Positions 20,949 to 32,664 of a stretch of 64,000 nt of DNA are shown piece by piece (the stretch's first letter is position 1; every line of letters starts with the position of its first letter). The stretch is from assembly GCA_964035015.1 (NCBI GenBank), contig CAXIUP010000166.1, forward strand, positions 32,501 through 96,500, in the 5' to 3' direction. The translations under genes were made by a program, and so were the position numbers. This DNA comes from Corallium rubrum (Eukaryota; Cnidaria; Anthozoa; Scleralcyonacea; Coralliidae). The notes under the pieces were generated by a model. The model saw only the letters and a list, made by a program, of their open reading frames with translations, made no database searches and was not told the origin of the DNA.

Positions 20949-21064
20949 GGCCTGCGCTAAACGTCGCACAATAGACGAATTTAATTCCGACGAATTTAAT
21001 TGTTTCAATTTTATTCCACGAAACTGCGACGTATAACTGAATTGTGCGACGTTTAGCGCAGGCC
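20949..21064. mobile_element. 116-bp MITE with TTA target duplication
   Basis: GGCCTGCGCTAAACGTCGCA at 20949 is mirrored by TGCGACGTTTAGCGCAGGCC ending at 21064; TTA stands directly outside each end (20946-20948 and 21065-21067). A 3-bp TWA duplication is the mark of PIF/Harbinger-type insertion. It sits in the tail of the LINE fragment. Confidence 0.88.
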
Positions 21065-21067
21065 TTA

Positions 21068-22538
21068 ATAATAATAATTAATGTGATTAAAGAAAAACAA
21101 TCTGTATATATTTAGATAGGTATATCTAAGTAGTTATAGTAGCGTGTATTTATATGTAAATAGTTGTAACTTTCTTTATTTTTATGGTACTGTATTTAGT
21201 TGAACAAACGGCCTATTGGAAATCAGATGCGTAAGAGCTCTGAAGAGTTACCGTTTTTAAATAAGATTAAAGGCAACTCAACGTTTACTTAAGAGCAGAA
21301 AACATTTTAGCGCATAAAAATGAGCTGTATATGTTTAACTTTAATAACCGTTGTGAGTTCTTTGTTTTACTCGTTTGTAGACTAGATGCTTTATTATTAA
21401 CATTCAGTTGACAATATTAACAGGACTTATCTTCTTTTATATCTTAAATTATTTATGACTTTGGCATAAACACTTCGTAATAAACAGGTAAATAGCATTG
21501 TTTTTGAAAGGCGTTTTTCACTTATTGAAGATAGGCTCTTAACAAAAACTTTTCCGTTCTCGTTGTTTTGTTAGTTTCGTTCTAATTTTTTTCTTTTGTT
21601 TTCTTAAACTATTCTTTTATTGTCTAGGATACCGTGAGCAAGATTAGCCTTCAACATGTTTAATTTAAATGTTTTAAAACTACATTTTAATTCGTTTCGA
21701 TCGCTATTTTCCAGGCCTAAATCTAGTGCGCGGTCAAGCAAGATCCCGGCTATTACTCACTAATTTCGTTGTTTGAAGCAACAAGTTAATGCATCAATTG
21801 CGTATTCGAAGTAGCCCATTTCTGATACTACATTTGCTTAGTCTTGTGGCCGGAAATACACAGGAACTAGAAGTTTGGCAGTTTACCTATTGCCACGCCT
21901 TGTAGGCTACGTATAGCATTGAGTTGAACCATTTTGTAGAACTGAAGACAGGTCATGCCATAAATGCTGAAAAGGAGCAGCCCAGGTGTATATACTCCTT
22001 TGTGGCACTCCGCTGACTACCTTTTGAATATAACTTACTTAAAGTTTTGGCTTAAATGAATAATTATAGCAATCAAAGCCGAACGAACAAACAGACGGAA
22101 AAAAACTCAACCCATTTCGTTGTTGTACCATGCAGAATTGAACTGTGTCCTGTACCTATAATTCACAGCTCAAGATATATCCGTTTCAACTGACGTGAAA
22201 GGATTTTTGTTACTTTTGCATTGTGTATTAACAGTTTATGAATCAATATGCCAATACAAATTAACATGAAAAAGCATTGCCGCGTTTGTATAACCCTGAT
22301 TGGGAGACTTTCACAATAGTGAGTGCGATCGATCTGGGATCGACCTAAAGTGTGAACGCTTAATTTGTCAAAGCAAACCTGGATCAATCTGAGATCAATG
22401 TACGTTATACAGCGGAAAATGGTTGTAAAAAATGGTTATGGTTATACACATGCATTGCAACTTCGAAAGTTTTTGTTAGCCCTTTATGTTTGTTTTTTTC
22501 TATGCTGTTTATCCTGTTGTTTTTGGGTTTTTTTACAG
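21068..22538. other. Presumed intron, nothing recognised
   Basis: AT-rich non-coding DNA leading to the acceptor at 22538. Short frames have no recognisable content. Confidence 0.45.
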
Positions 22539-22912
22539 AGAAACGATCGTCATTCAATGTGACCACAAAAGAAGAAGAGTCCATTACGTTTAGAAAACAG
22601 GCATCTTCCAGTTTAGAAAAAAATGTACCTGTGGATGATAAGACCCCTCTTACTCCAAGAGAGATAGCACGCTTATCTCAATTCATTTCCCTAAATTGGG
22701 ATCAGCTAGCTGGCTTGCTAAACATTGAAGATCATGAAAGAGAAAATATTCGCGTCAATGTATATCATTATCCATCACAAACCAGTAAAGCAGAGAAGGT
22801 GCTGAAATTATATTACGAAAGAGAGTTTAGCAGAAACAATCTTGGAGAATTTCTCAATGAACTCAATCTTAATGACGCCATGAAAAGATTACTTAGCGGG
22901 GAACTTAGGTAG
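22539..22912 (+). CDS. Terminal exon with Death-like domain
   Basis: A pyrimidine-rich stretch ending TTTTTTTACAG gives an acceptor at 22538. The exon reads on to a TAG at 22910-22912. After a charged linker (EKRSSFNVTTKEEES) the last ~85 residues look like a Death-superfamily fold: LTPREIARLSQFI, NWDQLAGLLNIEDHE, IRVNVYHYPSQTSKAEKVL and LGEFLNELNL. The helices, the W-x-x-LA-x-x-L core and the closing L-x-x-x-L-x-x-LNL match Death/DED-type adaptors that act by homotypic contacts in signalling or cell death. The exon begins after codon base 1, compatible with the polyQ exon at 12300. The gene cannot be completed here. Confidence 0.65.
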
Positions 22913-22954
22913 AGTAAATCGTACTAGGCATAAACGTTTGACGTACACTGTAAA

Positions 22955-23330
22955 TTCGGAAGTGTTATACCAACACCAAAAACGGTGTAAATTGTTGCAG
23001 CTGTGGACAAACCAAACTGTATATTTACACGAAAATTGGTGTAAAAATTACACAAAATCAGGGTAAAGTAACACCATTAACGGTGTAAACGTACACCAAA
23101 GTGGTTTTCTTATACCATTTTGGTGTAAATTGCTTGCAGCTGTGGGACACCAACTCAGTGTAAATTTACACTAGCAGTGTAAACGTACACTAAAGGTGGT
23201 ATTTTTACACCACATTGGTGTGAAATTGCTTGCAGCTGTAGAGACACCAAAGTATTGTAAATTTACCCTGACAGTGTTAAACAATACCAGAAGTGTTCAT
23301 TTACACCTTATTGACGAAAATGTAAAACAC
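22955..23330. repeat. Tandem repeat of ~105 bases with GGTGTAAA/TTTACACC palindromes
   Basis: Three to four units share TTGCTTGCAGCTGTGG, ACACCAA..., GTAAATTTACAC and GTGTAAACGTACAC. Each unit contains several short inverted pairs built on GGTGTAAA and its complement. It follows directly after the Death-domain exon, in what may be the 3' untranslated or flanking region. Confidence 0.85.
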
Positions 23331-23854
23331 AACAATAATCATGAGTTACTACACTGAATACGTTATTAAACAATTTTGTACGTGTCAACTTAAATAAATA
23401 CGTACAACATGAAATTTAAATTTAAAAATATAACTCAATACACACTGGTTTGTTACACGCACTGTAGCTATTTGACAATTTAAACATAGGTATAAGCATC
23501 AATAATAATAAAGCACCAAAATACATGCAGGCATTTACAGACTTTCTGAATGTAAGTCACCATACAGTGTGACGTATATGTATGCGATAGTACAGTACCA
23601 GTAGTGTTTCATCTCTAACTAGAAATACGTAAATGCAACAACGCCTCGCGCTCTTATATATTGGGGCCTGGAAATGGCCACTGCTCTCTGACTCAAATAT
23701 AATTTTAATTTTTAAATGAAGTAGAATATTTCAAATTGAAAACTGTTTGTTTTACTATTTTAAAAAAGTAATGAAAAACAAAGGGAAAACAACGCAAAAA
23801 ATTTCGTACAACATTCGAAAAAAAGATTTTCGATGAAAAAGTTGCTTGTCGCGC
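23331..23854. other. Non-coding, nothing recognised
   Basis: AT-rich flank. No gene or repeat seen. Confidence 0.45.
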
Positions 23855-23918
23855 TGCCTGGGTTTGAACCAGACTATCTTCGCGTGACAACCAGTGACGT
23901 TACCACCTGGCTAGTGAA
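23855..23918 (-). repeat. tRNA-derived SINE relic
   Basis: Read on the minus strand it holds an A-box-like TAGCCAGGTGGTAACG followed at the right distance by a B box GGTTCAAACCC. The D and anticodon stems do not pair well, so it is a tRNA-like promoter relic, not a gene. Confidence 0.5.
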
Positions 23919-24713
23919 TAAGATATAAAAAGTTCTGTAAAATTTCGTATTAAATCTCTTAAAGTACGTTTTCTTTTTCTATGTTTACAAAAACACCATG
24001 CGGTTGAAATTAATATTTAATACTTTTTTGCTGAAGTATTTTAATGATATTTGCAATTTTTAGATGTATTAAAAGCAACTCAAATCACTGGCTGCTTGTC
24101 AGTTGTCAGAGATATAGTCATATTTTAATTCATCGGGGCATTTCGACAAAAACAAGGTTTATTCATCCCGAAATCTCAAATGTTATAACTGTTTTCAGGT
24201 TTTGTACATTTTACAGACCCGCAAAAATTATTTCTTTTCCTATCTTTTATTTCAAATTATAAACGAACTATATGCCATGGTATACGTACGTCATGAGTGG
24301 TTTACCATAAGAAAGTTATTTTATAAAAGAACATAAGGCGAGAGTCGGCAGCTAAAAGCAAAGAATACAACGGGCAAGCAAAAACATCCGACAAAAATAA
24401 AAAAACAGCATAAACAGTGACAAGATAAAAACACGGAAACCTAAACAGTGTTGCTACTAAATGTTTGTGATTACTGAGTCTGAGAGTGGATGCTCTATGT
24501 TTTTACATAACTTTTCGATCTTCTTCTTTGCCGGTTTTCTTCAGTATTGTCTTTTCCCCGTTTCGAGTTGACAGTTACCTTTACTTCAACACGTTCTTCT
24601 TTATACACAAAAGTTGATATGTGTATGTTCTTTTGAAAGTGATATATTTTAACTTTTAGGTATTCGCAATTCGAATAAACTGCTTTCCCAAGTCTATTTC
24701 GGATTTTATTTCC
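23919..24713. other. Non-coding, nothing recognised
   Basis: AT-rich. Short frames on both strands lack motifs or splice context. Confidence 0.45.
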
Positions 24714-25115
24714 TAGTGATGGGCGATACCGATACCAAATATTCGATACTGTCGATACCAGGGAATGCATGAGAAGTATCGATACTTTCGATACCGCGTT
24801 CAACACCGCGCCCGCGATCTTTAATTCTTGCGGCCAGCGGTCATCACGAAGAGAATACTCAGTGTTCGGGGTTCGGGAATGATGGACGAAGGTGATAACT
24901 AGTTTGCTGAAGCAGATGAACTTGTTTCTATCAAGCCCAATGGGCTAAAACCGAAGTACGATAATATGTTATTGTTTTTGAACAAATTAAAAACAAGAAA
25001 CTTTAGTTTATTGCTCTTGGGAAAATAGAGACTTTTATTGTTGTTGCTGTTTCTATGTTGATAAAGTAGCAGTATTGGTATCGATATCGGAAAAAATAGC
25101 TCTGTATGACCAGTA
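24714..25115. mobile_element. hAT-like element scrap
   Basis: TAGTGATGGGCGATACC near 24714 resembles a hAT terminus and is followed by many copies of CGATAC and TATCGATA, a known subterminal style of animal hAT elements. A short plus frame from about 24880 (DELVSIKPNGLKPKYDN) looks like the start of a transposase but has a stop. A further TATCGATATCGG lies at 25080. No opposite end is certain. Confidence 0.4.
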
Positions 25116-25612
25116 TCCTATCGAATTGAAAAATAGGTACGCGCTGGGTACAACTTAAAGTAAACCATTGACACGAAACCAAGATACACGTAATTTGGGA
25201 TTAGAGATTTTAATTAGTCTGTAGAGTTATCCCAACATCCATGCGAATGTTTCCACGTAAGTTATCTCAGGGGGAATTGTAAACTTTGACATAATTATAT
25301 ACACATGCACACTCTGAGCCTTTACATAAAGCTACTCATATTGAAAGACAGGGATTACTTGGTAGTGTGTTTTCTCATGTTAAACTCGGACAACTCTGAT
25401 CCGGTTTCCCAAGTTATCCCTTAACTCTAAGATAACTTGATCTCATATGAGCAGACCCTCAGACTGCAATATTGAACCAAAGAAAGAAAACAAATGTTTC
25501 AGTGGTATGTTATTGCCCAAAATAATTTTTAAAAAATATCTCATTACTATATTCCTATTGGATCAATTTAATTCAGTATAAGCGGATCAATTTAATTCAG
25601 TATAAACTACTA
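25116..25612. other. Non-coding, nothing recognised
   Basis: No ORF of interest. A 21-base phrase beginning GGATCAATTTAATTCAGTAT occurs twice in a row at 25560-25605. Confidence 0.45.
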
Positions 25613-25613
25613 C

Positions 25614-25624
25614 CTATATATATG

Positions 25625-25690
<66 letters not shown>
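25614..25690. repeat. (TA)n microsatellite with TATATG units
   Basis: About 70 bases of TA, preceded by TATATG steps. The minus-strand Tyr/Ile frame over it is an artefact. Confidence 0.95.
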
Positions 25691-25693
<3 letters not shown>

Positions 25694-25929
25694 ACTGCGT
25701 GCTCCTATTGTCCCCAAAATCGTTTTCAAAATGGCGGTATTTATGGGTCCTTTTGCTAATGGTGAAGGTCGCTAACCGATACCTAAGAACCAGACCAATG
25801 ACACATCTTTTTAAAACTGCATGTTTTTTTCTCCGCATTCAGTCGAATTATGTTATTTATAACTCGATAAAGTCTTCATATTTATAGAAAATGAAAGCTT
25901 TCTGACTGACGGGTTTTGACGGTTGTAGA

Positions 25930-26235
25930 GTAGTCACAGCTATAGAACACCTAGTCAGCACTTTTTAGGATTAGAATTTTTTATGATTTATTTTTGTGAA
26001 ATTTGTTATGAAATTTTATTGCGGTGAAATTTTTTTGTGAAATTTTATTGGGTATAGAACACCTAGTCCGCACCTTTTTAGGATTGGAAATTTTTATTTT
26101 ATTTTTTCTTGTGAAATTTGTTATGAAATTTTATTGTGAAATTTTATTCTTGTGAAATTTTTTTGTGAAATTTTATTCTTGTGAAATTTTTTTGTGAAAT
26201 TTTATTCTTGTGAAATTTTATTTAGTGATTTTTTG
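25930..26235. repeat. Tandem repeats of TTGTGAAATTTTATTC and a ~110-base unit
   Basis: The short unit TTGTGAAATTTTATTC recurs many times. It lies inside two larger copies that begin TATAGAACACCTAGTC.GCAC (25941 and 26053). Two or three stray copies of the short unit reappear at 28425-28455, 2.2 kb away. Confidence 0.85.
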
Positions 26236-26501
26236 TGGCGTTTCTGTTTTGGCATTTATTTTCTTGTGATTTATTCTTATGATTTATACAAAGGCTATGC
26301 AAAGACTTCATACAACTATAATGTTTCAGCTTTGTATTTACGCTTTGTCTCAGGACGGGTGATTCTTGTGGGACAGGTGAACTAATGTGCGCGCATATTA
26401 TCGAAAATAGGTTTACATTGATTCGTGAACTGAATTATTTTGTAATTGCAATATTTTGTTTTAAAATAAAGTCATGTATGTTTACGTGAACATACTAAAC
26501 C

Positions 26502-26975
26502 ATGACTTCCCGAAGGGACATATCTAAGATAAACATCCCCACTGATACTGGCTTGGAAGAAAGATTTCTGTCTCGACGTCAAAAGCTAATTGAAGGGAAA
26601 CTGTTGCAGTGTTATACCGAAGAAATATCCTCAGAAATTTCTACATTGGTTTTGGAGAATTGTGAAGGTTGCCATTTCATTAATCTTTCTCAAAGACAAC
26701 ACGATAGTCTTATGATTGGAGGCCGATCAAGAGGTCTGGTTGTATTTTGACAGTGCGTTATAAAGGGATTGCGAAGCAAACATTGTCCGGCGAAGCTTTT
26801 ACGAGAAGCTTACAAAGCATCAAGCCAACAGTCATTGGTCTTGAATTGCTGAATATACGTGTAAAGACTGGCGGAAATTGTTCTGTACAAATCAGAGACA
26901 ACTTCTTCAACACGAAACTCTCAAAATGGTATAATATTTGTGGCATTTGTAGACGTAAGACGAGATGTTGAAATA
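26502..26975 (+). pseudogene. Uncharacterised protein-coding relic
   Basis: The first frame (82 codons) starts MTSRRDISKINIPTDTGLEE, then LSRRQKLIEGKLLQCYTEEI and NCEGCHFINLSQRQHD. Its charged, non-repetitive make-up looks like real protein. After a frame change WLYFDSAL is readable, then KGLRSKHCPAKLLREAY in a third frame. I do not recognise a family; a Cys pair with a following His might be part of a metal site. The frameshifts and repeat surroundings suggest a mobile-element ORF in decay. No splice sites fit obviously. Confidence 0.4.
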
Positions 26976-26997
26976 AAATATATGTGATCCCGTACAT

Positions 26998-27394
26998 GTG
27001 GATTTCATACAGACATTTGTTCAGGTTGCACTTGCAATGTATGTGTTTGTGGATTTGAGTTATAGTAATAAAACATTTGAAAGCCTGTTACGTTTGTTGC
27101 ATTCTTTAATTATATATCTCAAACTCATTAATAATTCATGAGATAATCAGCCAATTACAATAGTCCATTCAATCACCTGATTGACGTTGGATACGCCAGG
27201 AAAGCCCAAGATACTAGATGAAAACCGGTGTTCATCTAATTTTTAAGATCTTAATTATCTATGCAAAATAAACAAGTTGCTGTATGAATAAATTTTACAC
27301 ACACTCAAGAATAAAATCTCTTGAGAGTTTATTTTAATTGTATTTTGTAATTGAAATCGCTCGATTGAGATGCCATATCAACGACTCGTTTATC
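26998..27394. other. Non-coding, nothing recognised
   Basis: AT-rich, no repeat or gene seen. Confidence 0.4.
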
Positions 27395-27500
27395 GTGTTT
27401 CATCAGGGGAATCCAAACACTCGAAAACAATAAAACCACTCGGCCTTCGGCCTCGTGCTTTCATCATGTTTTCTCATGTTTGGATCCCCTGATGAAACAC
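27395..27500. mobile_element. Hairpin element, ~105 bases
   Basis: GTGTTTCATCAGGGG at 27395 mirrors CCCCTGATGAAACAC ending at 27500, and AATCCAAACA / TGTTTGGAT continue the stem. The centre has CGGCCTTCGGCC, a small perfect hairpin. Confidence 0.88.
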
Positions 27501-27534
27501 TCAAACAGCTCGTTGTTGATATATTACATAAACA

Positions 27535-27745
27535 CTAAGCTTGCCACAAATCTTTTATATCGCGTTCTCGATCGCGTTCGAGACAAAGCTGATTCGCGTA
27601 GACGTATCAAAATAAAATATCACCAAATCTTTTATTATATCGCGTTTCACCGTTTGAGACAAAGCTGATCCGCGTAGGCGTATCAAAATAAAATTTCACC
27701 ACAACTTTTATTTCGCGTTTGAGTCAAAGCTGAATAAAATAAGCC
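27535..27745. repeat. Three tandem units of ~75 bases
   Basis: GAGACAAAGCTGATTCGCGT, CGCGTAGACGTATCAAAATA and TTTTATATCGCG recur in order three times with small changes. Non-coding. Confidence 0.82.
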
Positions 27746-28560
27746 GCGTAGGCGTTCAGTAAAACTGAATTCCTAGTTTAATATGTTAAACTTTTTGTAT
27801 TTAACTGTAATTTGTATGTATCATATGTACCAGACATGATTTGTTTATCTGAAAGTTTCAGGCCAAAAACATCGGAACCGCGTTACTTTATTTAAAAAGA
27901 TGTCGCGATTGTTGACACGAATATATTTATTTCTTTGTGTGTGGGCACTTGATTGTTTGGTGTTTCAAAGACGATTATGAGCGCATGTTTGGGATTTGAA
28001 TTATAATAAAATATTTGAAAACGTGTTACTTTACTCCTTCTTTATTTCGCGCACCGGAAAGAATAGCCGAGACAGTATAATATTTCTGACTAGAATGTTC
28101 GTCATTGCGGCGATTTTGACTGAATTCGAAATCAAAATAATAAAGTCTCCTGTAGTGAATGAACTTGACCTATCGAACATGTTGTGAAATTATCTGACAC
28201 GCAATTCGTAAGGGTATTAATCAAACAGCGCTGCGAAAATGTTGATCAGTTATGAACTTCTTCAGTAAAACCAGGTATCGAATTTTGAATGTAAATACTA
28301 AAATTAATTTATGTTTTTAGACAGTTTCCTGCTGTCAAGAGCAGTTATGATTGCACAATTAATCAATTATCATTTACTTAGAGTAGAAAATATTATTAAA
28401 AGATAAAAGCAAAATATTTTGTAAAATTTTATTCTTGTGAAATTTTATTCTTGTGATAATTTTTTTCATATAAAAATAACTCGTTATTCTTGTTTGAGAA
28501 ACTGGTTTAATGATCTATTATAAAAGAGTGGCGCGCTTGTGTCTGCAAATCTTCGTTTTA
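27746..28560. other. Non-coding, nothing recognised
   Basis: AT-rich DNA with a few stray copies of the TTGTGAAATTTTATTC unit near 28430. A 63-codon frame at 27996 has no family resemblance. Confidence 0.4.
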
Positions 28561-28589
28561 TTAAACGTCACCGGCCTTTCTCGTGTTTA

Positions 28590-29030
28590 CTTTTGAAATG
28601 AATTCTACAAACGACGACATTGCTGCTCGTTGTGAGGGTCTTCGCGGAATGCTGTCAGAAAGAATAAGAAATCCTCTCGTCTTCTGAATGAAGTAGAGCG
28701 AGGGGTGAGAAAAAGAAAGCCAGACATGGCCAAGGTTCTGTCTTGGCAAAAGCAGAAATTGTCAATCAGGGTTTGAAATACCTAAACAAGCGCGATGCAT
28801 TGCTTCGCGACAGTTGAGTCGGGAGATGACAGAGCCCCGAGAGACCGAAGTGAATTTTAATCTGGAGAAAGTGTCTGAGCGATACGTGCAGAACTTTGGT
28901 GCCACATCGTGCGTGTACCGTGACACTATGGACATGTGTTATGGAGCTTCCTGACGGTGAAACGTTTAAAGTCAAAAACATGAATTATGAATGAATTGTC
29001 AGACCTCTTCACCAGTGCCCAGAGGTGGTT
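28590..29030 (+). pseudogene. Decayed unknown ORF
   Basis: Several plus-strand frame pieces look coding: SSRLLNEVERGVRKRKPDM, AKVLSWQKQKL, YLNKRDALLRDS, then EVNFNLEKVSERYVQNFGA. They are divided by stops and frameshifts. I cannot name the family. It lies just left of the large transposon and is probably an older mobile-element relic. Confidence 0.3.
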
Positions 29031-29510
29031 GGACAAGTACCACGTGAATATCTCGACCAATGAAATGGCTTATTTTCTCATCGTTTGATCGGCTGAAAAT
29101 TTTGCATTGGACTTCGAATACCGAATATTAGGCTATTGTCATTCACTTTTTTCTTTAAAAATGCAGCGATATCGTTTGATATATTGTTGGACTATCCATA
29201 TCTGCAGGATTTTGCAAGGTAAATGTATTTTTCTACTTTATTTTGATGGTTTATGTAGGTCGTGTCGCGCTAAGCGAAGACCCCACCTCCGGTTTTTCAA
29301 CAATCTTCAAAACAAAAAATCTCGAATTCCCATGGTTCGAATTCTCTAATTTTTGCGTAATAAGTTGAAGAAATGTCTAATCTTGGATGCCATGGAGGCG
29401 ATCCCCAGCGATCCCCTCGCCGTTTTCGAGATATTCGCCGTTGAACCGACCATGGTAGTTCGGCTTTCGCTAAGATGGCGCTTAATGAATTTAAGAGAGC
29501 CTTTCGCCAC

Positions 29511-29538
29511 CAGGCGGTGTGCGCACTGCGATCGCAAA
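29511..29538 (+). repeat. Left terminal inverted repeat of the 13.2 kb transposon
   Basis: 28 bases identical to the reverse complement of 42648-42675. It contains two palindromes, GTGCGCAC-like TGTGCGCAC and GCGATCGC, which could be protein binding sites. Preceded directly by the target duplication. Confidence 0.96.
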
Positions 29539-29644
29539 ATAATGCCATTTGCAACAAGTCTCGCTTGAGCACACGTCTACTCTCTCGCGGTGTTTATATA
29601 GTATAATATTATTCAAATTTGGCATTTTGGCTCGACCCACTGGC

Positions 29645-32600
29645 ATGGGAATCAAAACTTTGCTTCCATTTTTGAGAGATGTGACTTCAAAGAAACATCT
29701 GAAAGATTTTATAGGACAAACAGTTGCTGTTGACGCGTTTTGCTGGATACACAAGGCGCTTTCAGTGAGCTATGGATAGCACGGTGATGATAGAAGGTAA
29801 ATGTCATTTTCACCCCAGTATAAGAATTTTGCTCTACACTACAGTTTCTTGAAACGAAGAATAATCTTTGGGTTTCATTTTTGCTAGAACTGTTGATATT
29901 TGCTCAAATTATTTGGAGATACTCTGGGAAAATGATGTCAAACCATTTGTTGTATTCGACGGCCTGTTGTTGCCTGCTAAAGAAAAGGAACGAAACGATC
30001 GAAAAAGGTAATGATTCACTTCGAAACTTAAACTTCAAAAGCTCTAGCGTATTGTTTGACTTTGAACAGATATTATTTCTTTTGTTTTAAGTGAGTGATC
30101 TATTTGAAGATTTCTCCATGTCTGTATTGGACTGGTGTCACTCATGGTGTCAGATTATCGGTACTATTTTGGCACTAAAGTTTATTCAATGTTAGTTTCA
30201 CTTTCTTTTGAAGGACAAGGGAAGAATGCAGAGCAAAGGCACTCGAACTGCAGACTGAAGGACATGTTAGGGAATCGTGGAAGATGTTGGCACGGGCAGC
30301 AGATATTAAATACAAGCATATAAAATATTTCATATGCATAAGTTGTTTTATGGAGCCATTATTGTGATGGTTCTGATGTGCTGATCATAATGTCATCTTT
30401 AGCCCTGTTCTTATTTAATGCTTTCTAAAACCTGTAGGTTTGCCTTGAAAAGAAAGTAAAATATATTGTAGCCGTATATGAAGCAGATTCACAGATTGCT
30501 TTTTTGTTGAAACATGGACATGCTGACTTTGCTATATCAGAAGACTCTGATTTGCTGGCATATGGTTGTAAGAAAGTATGTGAAATAATCTTTCTTTTTT
30601 GAGCATACATGTAATTTATTATTCAAGGCTGATGTGTAGTGTACCATTTTAGTTTGTGCCAATTCCTATAGCCCTATTCACATGACACCAACTAACAAAA
30701 GGCAAACCGAGGATTAAAGTAGCCTTGGTTAGATTAAATGGAACAAAACAAACCCAGGTCTATCAACTGAAGCCACCACCTAAACCACCTCAAGGAGATA
30801 TCCTCACCGCAAGGATATTTTGGCACTTCAATTTGCCCTTTCTTCATGTCCACCTCAAGGTGGGCTCTCTTTGGGTGTAAGGGTAATTGTGGCAAAAGTA
30901 TTGTGTGAACATTGACCTTGGGTGAATATAGGTTAGCTGTCATGATCTTGTCAACTGCAAATATACCGGTATGCAGAGGTAACCAAGGCTCAGTCTGTCC
31001 CAGTTCTGCACTTTAGTAATTTTGCAGTATGAACAAAATGTATTAAATTTAACTTGAATAGAGCATGCAAATGCGATAAATCTGATCATGTTCAATTTAA
31101 ATAGTGACATTTCCTCTCATAACATGCTTGAAAACACAATATGTCACACTTATATTTGTCCCCACTGCACTCATTTGATTTATATTAAATAACTTTTTTT
31201 CTATGATATATCAGGTCTTTTACAAACTGCACCTTGATGGCAATGAGGAAGAAATAATACTCGATAATGTTCTGAAGGCACTGGAATTATCTAAGGACAA
31301 GTTGCTGAGTTTGTGTAATGGCTGGTTGTGACTACCTTCCAAATGTGAGGGGAATTGGTATCAATAAATCAAAGCAGATTATAGATACAAGTGATGATTT
31401 CATCTCAGTTGTGGAGAAAATGACCATGGCACCTCCTGACTACAGACACAAGTTTTTTGAAGCAAAAATTTTATTTCTGCATCAAACAGTTATAGATCCG
31501 ACTAGTAGAAAGTCGGTTCCCTTATCTCAATGGGAGGACAAAAGAGCGCAAGAAAAACACCAGATACAATGTGGAGAGTATCCTTTAAAATTAATGATCT
31601 TAGTCATTGATTTGTAAAATTTGACCAATCCCATAATCTGATATATCATAGTAGTTATGTAACATATTCCGTAATACAGCAGTTTGCAAAGATTCTGACA
31701 CTCAAAATATGTTAATTTATAGATATATGAAGATGCATTGTGTGATAGCCTTGAACATAAAATCTATTAATAATTTTATTATAGAAAAATATGCAGTTTG
31801 GGAAAGTTTTCATTCTCTGATATGTCTGAGTGGATACAAATGTACAACAATCACTAAATTGCATAAATTCAAAATTCTTTTAGAGATATCCCACAATGCA
31901 CTTCATATATGTATATATTTGTTGTTTGTCAGAATTTTTGCAAACTGCTGTATATAACATTTAACAGTACTGGTAAGAAATCCCTAAAAATTTAATACGA
32001 TACCTTAACATTTCCTAGTCAGATAACAGCAGAGTACAGTTGTGCCTTGTCAAATGGAAATGTTGATCCAGCCACTCCTGGTGTAATAAATGCTATCTTT
32101 CCAGCAGAATCACAGGTAAGAAAGCAACTTTAAGTTTTTGTCTATACTCGCAATTGCTATTAAAAGTACTTTATTACACTTAATTTTCACATTCCTTAAA
32201 TTTTGTGATTTGGAGATGGTCATATTTGCGACACTTTAGTTTTGTGACTTTGTTAAAACATGTAGAAACACTAGCCGAGTCACTTCATTTTGCAATCTCT
32301 TTGATAAATTTTGCTCATGAATGAACTTTTACTTTCTGTGTGTGTGCAACAAAAGCTATCTGTTTACATGCAGCAATGGGTTGTTGTTTTTTCTTTGGGA
32401 AAATTTGTTGCAAAAATTGCAAAAGTTAAGGTGTTGCAAAAACCAAGTGCAAGTTAGTTAGTTAAATAAAATTAAAATAATAGTTTAATTTTTTTTAATT
32501 TGTCATCTTATACAAAATGTTTATTAAATGTAGGGAGATGAACAGGACAGACTGCATATAAACATAACAAGTTGTGAAGAGGAAAGTTTCAATTGGAAAA

Positions 32601-32664
32601 TACCTTGTTTTTCCGTTATGTCTGTATCGCTGCGCAAGGTCGGATTTGACAACAATCAAGGGAT
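29645..32664 (+). pseudogene. EXO1/XPG-family nuclease part of transposon gene A
   Basis: The exon chain follows GT-AG sites. Exon 1 is 29645-29796 (MGIKTLLPFLRDVTS, then IGQTVAVDAFCWIHKAL, the XPG-N motif). Exon 2 is 29888-30007 (DVKPFVVFDGLLLPAKEKE). Exon 3 runs from 30214 to about 30310-30345. Exon 4 is 30438-30575 ([13 protein letters not shown] and [11 protein letters not shown], the XPG-I acidic residues). Exon 5 is 31215-31577 (MAGCDYLPNVRGIGINKSK, the helix-two-turn-helix region). Exon 6 is 32019-32115; exon 7 starts at 32534. Order and wording match exonuclease 1 (FEN1/XPG superfamily, structure-specific 5' nucleases). Lesions: TAG at 29777-29779, one extra base at 31317, and no clean donor after exon 3. 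In exon 6 LSNGNVDPAT matches the end of the EXO1 core. It runs into the HIRAN part in frame. Confidence 0.85.

Noticed and set aside
25614-25838. Tyr/Ile/Thr repeat frame on the minus strand
   Set aside because: Shadow of a (TA)n microsatellite.
29297-29572. Overlapping frames on both strands at the left transposon edge
   Set aside because: They run across the target duplication and inverted repeat, so cannot be one gene; no motif seen.
29645-32664. Host EXO1 gene
   Set aside because: Lies wholly between the transposon's inverted repeats, is joined to a HIRAN domain and has stops; host EXO1 symbol would mislead.
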